This document shows, piece after piece, positions 1-6,326 of a stretch of DNA of 14,079 nucleotides (the first letter of the stretch is position 1; each line of letters begins with the position of its first letter). The notes under the pieces were generated by a model. The model made no database searches. It worked only from the letters and a program-made list of their open reading frames with translations, and had not been told where the DNA came from. The stretch comes from Acidobacteriota bacterium (lineage in GTDB: Bacteria > Acidobacteriota > Blastocatellia > Pyrinomonadales > Pyrinomonadaceae). Made by a program: the position numbers and the translations under genes. The DNA is taken from positions 503 to 14,581 of the forward strand of contig QHXL01000152.1 in NCBI GenBank assembly GCA_003222935.1. Direction: 5' to 3'.

Positions 1-430
1 CTCGATGCACAATGCCAGCATCGTGGGCCGCTGAAAGGGCGCTCGCGACCTGGATGGCAATGTCGAGCGCCTCAGCGAGCCCCAGACGACCTTTAACGAG
101 ACGCTCGCGAACCGTATCGCCATCGATGAATTCAGAGACAATGAAGCGATGGTCATCTGCCTGTTCGATTTCATGGATGGTCAGGATATTGGGATGATTA
201 AGGGCGGAGGCAGCGCACGCTTCCCTCTCGAACCGTAGTTTCGCACCGGAAGGAAAAGTTTGCGGGAGGAGTTTGATCGCCACTTCGCGACCGAGGTTAA
301 GATCGCGGGCCCGATATACTTCCCCCATACCTCCCGTGCCGCTCAGTGACAAAACCTGATAATGATCCAGAGTTTGACCGACGAGTGAACGGGGCGTTTC
401 ATCTGTCAACCTTTTGACAGCTTCGTTCAT
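1..430 (-). CDS. Serine/threonine protein kinase, N-terminal part (runs off the left edge)
   Basis: This is the first 143 codons of a Hanks-type Ser/Thr protein kinase, which transfers phosphate from ATP to protein Ser/Thr. Visible motifs are the glycine loop SGTGGMGEVY (residues 30-39), the ATP-binding lysine in VAIK (Lys53), the alpha-C glutamate in FEREA (Glu70), and HPNIL. The reading ends at VHR, one codon before the expected catalytic HRD aspartate, so the active site lies outside the window. The start is uncertain. ATG at 430 is the first in-frame ATG after an in-frame stop at 500-502. A GGAGG at 451-455 better suits a TTG start at 445, five nucleotides away. Homology of this kinase style continues upstream of 430 (see the next entry). 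In Acidobacteria such kinases usually end in a membrane segment plus WD40, TPR or PD40 repeats, which cannot be checked here. Confidence 0.9.
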   Translation of the reverse strand, partial: MNEAVKRLTDETPRSLVGQTLDHYQVLSLSGTGGMGEVYRARDLNLGREVAIKLLPQTFPSGAKLRFEREACAASALNHPNILTIHEIEQADDHRFIVSEFIDGDTVRERLVKGRLGLAEALDIAIQVASALSAAHDAGIVHR

Positions 431-581
431 TGCCTGCGACAGCAACAAGGCCTCCGCGCTCTTCCCACCTGACAGTAATGACTCAACGTCGTGTCGTAAT
501 TATCGATCTCGACAACACTGCCTTTCAAGACACGCAATACGTTCCGTGTGATTGCATTAGAGTGAATCTCTCAGGCGTCAT
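431..581 (-). pseudogene. Decayed N-terminal leader of the adjoining kinase
   Basis: The kinase frame continues upstream of ATG 430 as ESLLSGGKSAEALLLSQA, preceded by LRHDV. This resembles the 'LR.EVESLLA...' leader of acidobacterial Ser/Thr kinases, recalled from the family and not searched. A TAA at 500-502 interrupts it. Upstream of the stop the same frame reads ERIACLERQCCRDR, matching the usual 'ERAAFLE.AC.GD' stretch. ATG at 581 opens MTPERF, the customary start of such leaders, but it lies in another frame, and about 30 nt seem to be missing between the two parts. The simplest reading is an ancestral start near 581, with a deletion/frameshift and a nonsense change since. Sequencing or assembly error is the alternative. 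Confidence 0.55.
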
Positions 582-881
582 CGTCATAGGGAGGCGTTGG
601 ACACACGGATGGTTCCGCTGGGTATCCAACCAATCCAATTTTTCTCAGAAAATTTTACGCTAGGGGCGTCTGGCCCTGAACGTCAACAAACTTCCGGGCC
701 GCGGTTGACGCAAGGCTTGCTAGATCGGAGAAAACTTAGCACAGGTCTCAATGGGTTTCACGTTCACGGGAAGGAATTTGCGGCGATCGTGCAAACAGTC
801 GTTGGTATAACGCGGATTAGCCCGATTGTATGGACATGTTTGGGAACCTGCTGCCTCGGTTAGTGTGTAATTCAGGCTATT
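582..881. other. Intergenic stretch without a recognised gene
   Basis: Apart from the candidate kinase promoter, I see nothing convincing here. Short open frames exist on the plus strand (430-663 and 597-863), but they lack a ribosome binding site and recognisable composition, and one of them overlaps the kinase leader remnant. No RNA gene, tRNA-like fold or IS remnant was recognised. Confidence 0.5.
657..686 (-). promoter_or_regulatory. Candidate promoter for the kinase gene
   Basis: On the minus strand TTGACG (681-686) resembles a -35 box. It is followed after 18 nt by TAGCGT (657-662), a weak -10, and immediately by the AT-rich run AAAATTTTC. It lies about 75 nt upstream of the old leader start at 581. 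The -10 is poor, so this is only a candidate. Confidence 0.25.
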
Positions 882-1103
882 GCAAAACTCTCATTCTCCC
901 CGAGCTTTAGCTCGGGGTAACGAGTCGCTCAAACACTGAAAATCGTTTCAACGATTTGCCAACGGCTCGACCAAATGAGGATTTGCCAGCGTTGTAAGCG
1001 CTATCTAGCTGGATTGTAATTTTTGTAAACCGTTGAAACGGTTACTAACTAACAAACGGCTGCGAAACCCCGAGCTAAAGCACGGGGAGAATGAGAGTTT
1101 TGC
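882..1103. repeat. Mirrored double-hairpin REP/MITE-like element, 222 bp
   Basis: The element is bounded by a perfect 21-bp terminal inverted repeat (882-902 and 1083-1103, starting GCAAAACTCTCATTCTCCCC). Each arm carries two small hairpins in mirror order. The outer ones are CCCCGAGCTTTAGCTCGGGG (898-917) and its near copy at 1068-1087. The inner ones are AATCGTTTCAACGATT (941-956) and AACCGTTGAAACGGTT (1028-1043). No transposase frame lies inside, so it would be non-autonomous. It sits 59 bp past the porin stop codon and could also end porin transcription through the 1068-1087 hairpin. Confidence 0.8.
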
Positions 1104-1162
1104 GAGAGGTCCTTCGCGTTGGCCGGTAACAATCGATTCGCTCGGGTCATCAACCTACGATC

Positions 1163-2872
1163 TCAGAACGCGATGATCGTCTGGACCATCGGCACCCAAC
1201 CGTTCAAGCCCGAAGTATAAGGAGTGAACGCTCCGTTATAAGGAGACTTGCTGACGCGCATCAACTCGGCGTTGAGCCATAGACGTTCGGTATTGACGAA
1301 ATGCCATTTGGCTCCTCCTGCATACTCGTACGAGTTGCCGAACTGTCCAAAGACCTGGGAGCCGCGCGCGTAGAGCATTAGCTTCTTGGGGATAACAAAG
1401 TGGCCCGCTGACAATTCATAGCCGTGGTCGAACGTCGATGTGACCGGGAGCGGCCCGTCAGCTACGAAATCGTTTAACCAACGCGTGAAATACTGTCCGT
1501 TGACCGCAAACCCACTGTATTTGAGTCCGCCATCGATCGCCCACATTCTATATTTAGCTTTGTCGACGGTCACACCGGGCGCAAACGCTCCGGTTGAGAA
1601 CGTTAGAACGCCATCGGAATTATAGAGCGCAGTGTTCTCAGGATTTGACACGTCGGTATTTGAGAACCGGTCTTCCTTGCTATTTGTAAACGATGTACCA
1701 AGTCGGATGCGAACCTTATTCTTTTCAAAATAATCATCGTACATGTTCACTGATTTGCCTGGCTCACCGTACCCACCGAGCGGTTCCCACCAGATACTGC
1801 CGGACGTAAGCAAATGCGTGTCGATCTTAGCGGCCGAGATATTGATGCTGTTGAGAGCGTTACCGACGAAGGCAATATAATTCAGCCCGTGCCCGAGATC
1901 TCCGCTGGCCCATAAGCCCTGGGTAAAGCCGGGACGGAAGAAGTTGTCTGCCATGCTTCTATCGGTTGATGTGTAATACGGGAAGGTGTTAACAAGCGAA
2001 CGGCTTCCGGGCACACCCGTGTAACCGGCAGTGAGCGTTAGTTTCTTGCTGAATTGCCAGCCGATGTTTCCAGCCACAACGATCGATGCGGCGCCGGCGG
2101 AAGTCCAGACGGTTAGACTATATTTCGCCCTCTCGTCGAAGATATAGCCGCCTAAGATGAACATCGAACGATTTACCGTAATGTCGTTGCGTTTGTTAAT
2201 CGCTCGAACATTCCCGAGGTGGTCGGTGAAAGTATCGTTGGATGAAAGTGTACTTAGATATCTGAGTTGGGTGTTGTTGTTGAACCTCAGCAGGAAAGGC
2301 ACCTTTGCGTCCTTCGGAGTTTGCCAGATGATGATTCCATCTCGATAGCGCTCATCGTTTCCCTGTACTGGTGGTGCAGCCGCAGCTATTGGATCTGCTA
2401 CCGGCTGTGGAGTGGTCGACGCGGCATTCCCTGCAGGCGGCGCGGGCACCGAACCATCAACAGCTACAATTGGCTTGAGGGCGTTCGACGCATTCGTCGC
2501 CGCGCCGCTATTCAACCGCTGCTCTAAACGGTCCACCTGCTCAAGCAATACACGCTGCTGTTCCTCCATCTTGCGAAGGAGTTCTCGAACCGCTGCGTTC
2601 TCGGCTTTCACTGATTCGATTTCGTCTTTCAGGTCTTTTGGCTTGGTCTCGTCAGTTGCGACTTTGTTTTTCGTGACGTCTGTTTTGGGTTCGCGAGCGG
2701 CCACTCTGACATCCGCGTTCGCCAACTGAGATCCATGGGCGACGACGGTTGGCTTATCGGTACTATTAGGTCCGGTTGCTGGAGACTGTGCGAGGGCCGA
2801 AGTCGTGAACAACGCAAGTGACGTCAGTACCAAAGCGATTGCGAGTCTGATGGATGTGCGGTGAACAGACAT
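1163..2872 (-). CDS. Outer-membrane beta-barrel porin (phosphate-selective porin O/P-like)
   Basis: A 569-residue protein probably forming an outer-membrane channel; its substrate cannot be read from sequence. I place the start at ATG 2872, not the in-frame ATG 2920, because a GGAGG lies nine nucleotides before it and translation from there opens with a clean Sec signal peptide (cut after ALA, about residue 28). Then come a charged stretch, a coiled coil (about 80-122, DEIESVKAENAAVRELLRKM onward), a Pro/Ala-rich linker to about 175, and a long alternating aromatic/polar barrel region. The final residue is Phe (QTIIAF), the usual beta-signal end for outer-membrane insertion. The coiled coil plus linker may reach the periplasm or trimerise the porin. 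The serine dehydratase lies upstream on the same strand behind a strong terminator, so linkage is uncertain. Family assignment is from pattern only. Confidence 0.75.
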   Translation of the reverse strand: MSVHRTSIRLAIALVLTSLALFTTSALAQSPATGPNSTDKPTVVAHGSQLANADVRVAAREPKTDVTKNKVATDETKPKDLKDEIESVKAENAAVRELLRKMEEQQRVLLEQVDRLEQRLNSGAATNASNALKPIVAVDGSVPAPPAGNAASTTPQPVADPIAAAAPPVQGNDERYRDGIIIWQTPKDAKVPFLLRFNNNTQLRYLSTLSSNDTFTDHLGNVRAINKRNDITVNRSMFILGGYIFDERAKYSLTVWTSAGAASIVVAGNIGWQFSKKLTLTAGYTGVPGSRSLVNTFPYYTSTDRSMADNFFRPGFTQGLWASGDLGHGLNYIAFVGNALNSINISAAKIDTHLLTSGSIWWEPLGGYGEPGKSVNMYDDYFEKNKVRIRLGTSFTNSKEDRFSNTDVSNPENTALYNSDGVLTFSTGAFAPGVTVDKAKYRMWAIDGGLKYSGFAVNGQYFTRWLNDFVADGPLPVTSTFDHGYELSAGHFVIPKKLMLYARGSQVFGQFGNSYEYAGGAKWHFVNTERLWLNAELMRVSKSPYNGAFTPYTSGLNGWVPMVQTIIAF

Positions 2873-2950
2873 GTGAACCAACCTCCAGGGGCATATTGTG
2901 AAGCCACGGAAGGTCCCCATGACTTAAGAACCGTCGGGTGTCGGGTAAGG

Positions 2951-3006
2951 AAAGAGGCTCCTCGTTAGAACGATCTTAAAGCCCGGTTCTATTGAGGAGC
3001 CCCTTT
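2951..3006 (-). terminator. Rho-independent-type terminator after the serine dehydratase gene
   Basis: Arms 2951-2963 and 2994-3006 pair in 12 of 13 positions (GGCTCCTC with GAGGAGCC as the core). A second internal stem, TAGAAC/GTTCTA (2966-2971 with 2986-2991), stacks on top. In minus-strand RNA the hairpin starts four nucleotides after the serine dehydratase stop codon (3010-3012) and is followed by a broken U-rich run (UCUUUCCUU). It lies about 80 nt before the porin start, so leaky termination could also set porin expression. Confidence 0.65.
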
Positions 3007-3009
3007 CAA

Positions 3010-4677
3010 CTAGCAGAGCACTACCGAGAGTGCGAGGCCGGCCTCGCTTGTTTCCTTGTACTTGCTGTTCATGTCTCGCGCAGTTTCGGCAAGGGCCATC
3101 ACCGTTGCGTCAAAATCAACGCGGTGCCGAGACGCGATCTCGTTGCTGGCGATCGCATATGCGGTCCAAGCCTTGACTGCGCCGAATGCGCATCGCTCGA
3201 CGCACGGAACCTGCACGTAACCCGCGACCGGGTCGCATGTCATGCCCAGGTGATGTTCCAGAGCTGATTCGGCAGCATTCTCAACCACATTCGATTCTGC
3301 ATCGTACGCAGTAGCTACCAGTGCCGCAGCCATCGATGACGCCACGCCAATCTCGGCCTGGCATCCTCCCTCGGCCGCGGACAGCGTCGCATGGTGTTTG
3401 CACAGGTACCCAATTGCCAGAGCGGCGAGCATACCGTCACGCACCTTCTGCCTGTCGAGCTTCCGGACCTCAAGCAGCCCATAGACCAGCGACGGCATAA
3501 CGCCAGCTGACCCACCAGTAGGCGCCGTGATCACGAGGTGGCCACGCGCATTCTCTTCGGAAGCCGCCAGAGCAAATGCCGCGAGCGACCCGATTCCTTT
3601 GTCTGTAGCATACTTGTCATCCTGGGCCCGCTTGTAAACGGTCGCGGCCTTGCTGTGCAGTTTTATCGGACCGGGCAGGACGTCGTCCTCCGACATCGAA
3701 AGGCCCGACTTTACCGTCGCCACCATGGCGTTGATGATCTTGTCGATGAAGGCATAAACCTCCTCTTCCGAGCGTCCCGAGATAGACGTTTCGTTCGCCA
3801 GTATCACCTTCGCAATCGAGAGCTTGTTACCGTCGGCGTGGGCCCGCAGCTCTTTCATGGTTCGGAACGGATACTTCGGAGCGTTCTTCTTCGGTGGCGT
3901 GTAACCCTTCCACTCGATGAATCCGCCACCCACGGAGTAGTACTCCTGCTCAAGCAACACTTCGGTGCCCGCCAGCAGTTTGCAGGTCATCGTATTTGGG
4001 TGTTTGAAGTCGCCCTTAGTCGCGTCGTAAACAATGTCCTTGAGAGTGACTGGAATTGATTTAGATCCAAGCTTGACCTCGAACGTCTGGTCCGGCTTAT
4101 CTCGAAGACTATCGAGGAACAACGGATCAACCGTTGCCGGTTCTTTTCCGACGAGTCCTGCCAACGACGCCCTCTCAGTGCCGTGGCCTTTGCCCGTAGC
4201 GCTAAGGCTTCCGAAAAGGTGAACCTTCAAAGCCGTTGCTTTGGCGAGTTTATCAGCGGGCAGCTTAGTCGCTCGCTGGTAGAAGTCGTAAGTGATACGC
4301 ATCGGGCCAATCGTGTGCGAACTCGACGGGCCCGGTCCTACTTTGTAGAACTCATCGGACAACGTCATCACCGGCCCCTGGCCCTTCTTCACCACATTGA
4401 GATCTGCAGCGAGCGGCGGCTTCGGCGTTCCCTGCACCGGCATCGTTGCCAGTGCCTTTGCAATTGCGTTCTGGGTCGAAACTGTACGACCCATCATGAC
4501 GGCGGCAGCCCCTCCCACGGCGCTTCGGATCAGGAAACTACGTCGATCCACGCCCGAGGGAACTTCCTTTGAAATCAGTCCGCTTATGTCGGCTAGCAGA
4601 TCATCCCCAACGACTTCACAGGATTTTTCCGCCGAGCCTAGTTTGTCATCAATTTTGTTATTTTCCTTATTTGACAT
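3010..4677 (-). CDS. L-serine ammonia-lyase (iron-sulfur L-serine dehydratase) with N-terminal Tat-like signal
   Basis: Catalyses L-serine to pyruvate plus ammonia with a [4Fe-4S] cluster. The single chain carries the beta domain (GPGPSSSHTIGP, residues 115-126; YYSVGGGF) followed by the alpha domain (APTGGSAGVMPS; AEGGCQAEIG). Numbered from ATG 4677 (555 aa), Cys439, Cys481 and Cys492 have the 42- and 11-residue spacing of the cluster ligands known in the Legionella enzyme. The last residue is Cys, fitting the 'tail-in-mouth' cluster cysteine. The oddity is an N-terminal extension of about 100 residues containing DRRSFLIRSAVGGAAAVMMG (Arg45-Arg46), a convincing twin-arginine motif, whereas this family is normally cytoplasmic. 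ATG 4737 is an alternative start that would add 20 residues; both starts have a similar AGCAGG upstream. A terminator follows directly. The enzyme call is firm; the export is inferred. Confidence 0.93.
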   Translation of the reverse strand: MSNKENNKIDDKLGSAEKSCEVVGDDLLADISGLISKEVPSGVDRRSFLIRSAVGGAAAVMMGRTVSTQNAIAKALATMPVQGTPKPPLAADLNVVKKGQGPVMTLSDEFYKVGPGPSSSHTIGPMRITYDFYQRATKLPADKLAKATALKVHLFGSLSATGKGHGTERASLAGLVGKEPATVDPLFLDSLRDKPDQTFEVKLGSKSIPVTLKDIVYDATKGDFKHPNTMTCKLLAGTEVLLEQEYYSVGGGFIEWKGYTPPKKNAPKYPFRTMKELRAHADGNKLSIAKVILANETSISGRSEEEVYAFIDKIINAMVATVKSGLSMSEDDVLPGPIKLHSKAATVYKRAQDDKYATDKGIGSLAAFALAASEENARGHLVITAPTGGSAGVMPSLVYGLLEVRKLDRQKVRDGMLAALAIGYLCKHHATLSAAEGGCQAEIGVASSMAAALVATAYDAESNVVENAAESALEHHLGMTCDPVAGYVQVPCVERCAFGAVKAWTAYAIASNEIASRHRVDFDATVMALAETARDMNSKYKETSEAGLALSVVLC

Positions 4678-5030
4678 GGTGCACCTGCTCTTTCCATTTG
4701 GGATTCCGTCAGCTGCGAACCGTGTCGGACGACTCATTGAGTCCTGCTCTCTTTGCTGCTCCAGGCAAACATCTTCGCTGGACGCGGTTTTGCGGCTAAA
4801 CGCCCCAACTTTCTTCCTTTTTATGACATTGCGATACTGTCAAAACTGACAGGTCTATTCGATTTTGTTGGAAGGCTTGAGGAAACGAAGGAGATTGTGA
4901 GGAATCAGGTGATCAGATCGGTATTCCGAAGTCGGGAACACCAGTAAATACCACCATCGGCTCCAATACCTCCGTCAGGTGGTGAGTAGTAGCCTGTTTA
5001 CGAGAAACGAAACGTCACGGAGGGGAGCTG
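4678..5030. other. Intergenic region upstream of the serine dehydratase gene
   Basis: These 353 bp lie between the stop of the small unknown gene and the serine dehydratase start. The region holds the CTGT-N8-ACAG palindrome at 4837-4852 and a weak ACCACC...GGTGGT stem with a 24-nt loop near 4950-4985. If the 4677 start is right, the segment to 4737 is 5' leader. I found no clean -35/-10 pair: TTGACA occurs within the palindrome on the minus strand, but the AT-rich CATAAA after it is too close. No tRNA, riboswitch or complete small gene was recognised. Confidence 0.5.
4837..4852. promoter_or_regulatory. Candidate operator CTGTCAAAACTGACAG
   Basis: This is a perfect palindrome with 6-bp arms and a 4-nt centre, also readable as CTGT-N8-ACAG, 160 bp upstream of the serine dehydratase start. 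Together with the flanking GATA it closely matches the site at 6087-6102 upstream of the DUF4136 gene; the two share the 10-mer GATACTGTCA. The spacing recalls LexA-like and GntR-like boxes, but no regulator is encoded nearby. Confidence 0.4.
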
Positions 5031-5393
5031 TTACTCACTCCCGCTGTTCGGTGCAGCGCTAATCTCACCTTCACCAACAGGCTCCGCACTTGTTCTGATA
5101 CTCGCAATGTTTCCGGGCTTCACTTCAAACTCTACAAACACCGGTTTCTCATTACGGAGCAGATCAATAATGTGAGGATAGTCAGCAGCTAAATAGTGAC
5201 ACGAGATGTAGCCGTTTCCCTTCATGGTGTCTGCGACCGGCATGGTTGAAGAGTCGTGATGAAAGTAAGCGGCGCCTACAAGTTCGTTGTTCTCATTCCT
5301 CAAACCAATGATAGCCCGGTAAGGATAGCTGGCGACATTCCTGCCGCCCGCATAGTAGGCCACGTCGTAATTCTTGATCTCGGTAACTAACAT
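5031..5393 (-). CDS. Small hypothetical protein, 120 aa
   Basis: I do not recognise this family. The protein has no signal peptide or membrane segment and looks like a compact alpha/beta cytoplasmic protein: YDVAYYAGGRNVASYPYRAI, then IGLRNENNELVGAAYFHHD, then FVEFEVKPGNIASIRT. The C-terminus (about the last 20 residues) is low-complexity and acidic. ATG 5393 is chosen because GGAG lies nine nucleotides upstream; a TTG at 5408 would add five residues. The start lies 26 nt after the DUF4136 stop on the same strand, so the two are probably co-transcribed. The protein may work with its neighbour, but no function can be assigned. Confidence 0.7.
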   Translation of the reverse strand: MLVTEIKNYDVAYYAGGRNVASYPYRAIIGLRNENNELVGAAYFHHDSSTMPVADTMKGNGYISCHYLAADYPHIIDLLRNEKPVFVEFEVKPGNIASIRTSAEPVGEGEISAAPNSGSE

Positions 5394-5419
5394 GCTGGTG
5401 GGCTCCAAATATCCCGGCG

Positions 5420-5983
5420 CTACTGCGCCCGGTTCTGAGTTTTTATCGGATACTTTTTAAAGATCTTTTCGACACCTTTGTTGATTGGCTTCGAGACCAT
5501 CTTCGCATCGGCCACGGCGTTAACACTCGGGGCCCGCTGCAAAACTTCCACGATCGTCCCGCGAAAGACCGTTCGCTCCGCCTTTTCATCAAGGAGATCG
5601 ACGACCAGAGTTCCGTTCGTAACATCCCACATCTGTTGATGAGAACTGCCCACCATCCCGCTGTAAGCCGGATTGACAACGTGGTAGAACGGGACATTCG
5701 CAACACGCATGTCCATTCCGGTCCCGGCGAGATAAACAACACGCAAGTCAGGAGACTCGGTAACTTTCGTGAGACCCCTGGAGGTGAGTTCACGTTCAAT
5801 CGCCTCGACGATTAGTTTGTCGACGAAAGGATTGCGAGCACCGCTTTTATCAAACGCGAAAGTTTTATAACTTGCGAAATTAGCTGTCTCATCAAAACCG
5901 GCAGAAGTCTTTTGCGCCTGGGCCACGGTGAAAAACGAACCCAACATAAGGACCGCCAACGTGAGTATCACGACATGTCTCAT
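5420..5983 (-). CDS. DUF4136 domain-containing periplasmic protein
   Basis: A 187-residue secreted protein of the DUF4136 type, function unknown. ATG 5983 follows a strong ribosome binding site (GAAGGAG, about six nucleotides away) and opens a Sec signal peptide, MRHVVILTLAVLMLGSFF, cut after AQA at residue 23. There is no lipobox cysteine, although many family members are lipoproteins. Family features are FASYKTFAFD near the start of the mature chain, NPFVDKLIVEAIERELTSRGL, the DLRVVYLAG strand, and GTLVVDLLDEKAERTVFRGT followed by a C-terminal helix ending IFKKYP. An in-frame ATG at 6145 is rejected because it would bury the signal peptide behind 54 residues. It probably leads a two-gene operon with the small unknown gene. 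The CTGT-N8-ACAG site lies about 105 bp upstream. Confidence 0.85.
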   Translation of the reverse strand: MRHVVILTLAVLMLGSFFTVAQAQKTSAGFDETANFASYKTFAFDKSGARNPFVDKLIVEAIERELTSRGLTKVTESPDLRVVYLAGTGMDMRVANVPFYHVVNPAYSGMVGSSHQQMWDVTNGTLVVDLLDEKAERTVFRGTIVEVLQRAPSVNAVADAKMVSKPINKGVEKIFKKYPIKTQNRAQ

Positions 5984-6086
5984 TTTCTTCTCCTTCAGGA
6001 ACGGCGCCGCAGAATCCCAGGCCTGGACCGGATTCTTTCGCAAGAAACAACCGGGAAGATTAACTGGGATCGAGGAAGGCTTGATA

Positions 6087-6102
6087 CTGTCAGTTCTTAC
6101 AG
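6087..6102. promoter_or_regulatory. Candidate operator CTGTCAGTTCTTACAG
   Basis: CTGT-N8-ACAG preceded by GATA and followed by TGTC, upstream of the DUF4136 gene. It shares GATACTGTCA and the downstream ACAG with the 4837-4852 site in the same orientation and at the same internal spacing. Both lie upstream of minus-strand genes, which hints at a common regulator. Two sites are too few for a firm motif. Confidence 0.4.
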
Positions 6103-6140
6103 TGTCTTGAGAGAAACAGCACCATATGAAAGAAAGTGCA

Positions 6141-6235
6141 TCCACAGATTACGGAGATAACGCAGATTTCTTTTTGAGTTTTAGGAACGGACTCAATCAC
6201 ACAGGTGCATCTGTGTATTCTGTGCAATCTGCGGA
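6141..6235. repeat. Inverted repeat of 9-bp CACAGATTA-like units, copy A
   Basis: The left arm (from TCCACAGATTACGGAGATAA) and the right arm (ending TGTGCAATCTGCGGA) are imperfect reverse complements, each made of about three tandem nonamers close to CACAGATTA. The same structure in the same orientation recurs at 11093-11228. The shared ATGAAAGAA just left of both copies suggests the repeat unit may begin there. It fills most of the gap between the divergent DUF4136 and D-serine dehydratase-like genes. There is no coding potential. Confidence 0.7.
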
Positions 6236-6326
6236 TGGCGTATTTCTGTAAGTAACACCGGTTGCACCGCGAAGCATTCAAAGATAGTCTGTCGCACCTA
6301 ATCCAAAACTGATCAGCAAAAAGAAA

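Noticed and set aside
403..420. CTGTCAACCTTTTGACAG palindrome as a third operator copy
   Set aside because: It lies inside the kinase coding sequence, has N10 rather than N8 between CTGT and ACAG, and lacks the GATA flank.
430..863. Two overlapping plus-strand open frames near the kinase start
   Set aside because: No ribosome binding site, no recognisable domain, one overlaps the kinase leader remnant, and the composition looks random.
882..1103. CRISPR-like array
   Set aside because: The repeats are inverted and mirrored, not direct repeats with regular unique spacers, and no cas gene is present.
3538..4059. A 173-codon plus-strand open frame
   Set aside because: It lies wholly antisense to the well-supported L-serine dehydratase gene and its arginine-rich translation is typical of a shadow frame.
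4900..5000. Peptide-like minus-strand stretch (GYYSPPDGGIGADGGIYW) before the serine dehydratase gene
   Set aside because: About 30 codons between stops with no start codon or ribosome binding site. It could be a gene remnant or repeat, but nothing in the window supports it.
6087..6102. A true LexA/SOS box
   Set aside because: The CTGT-N8-ACAG spacing fits the enterobacterial box, but the downstream genes are not damage-response genes and LexA motifs differ between phyla.
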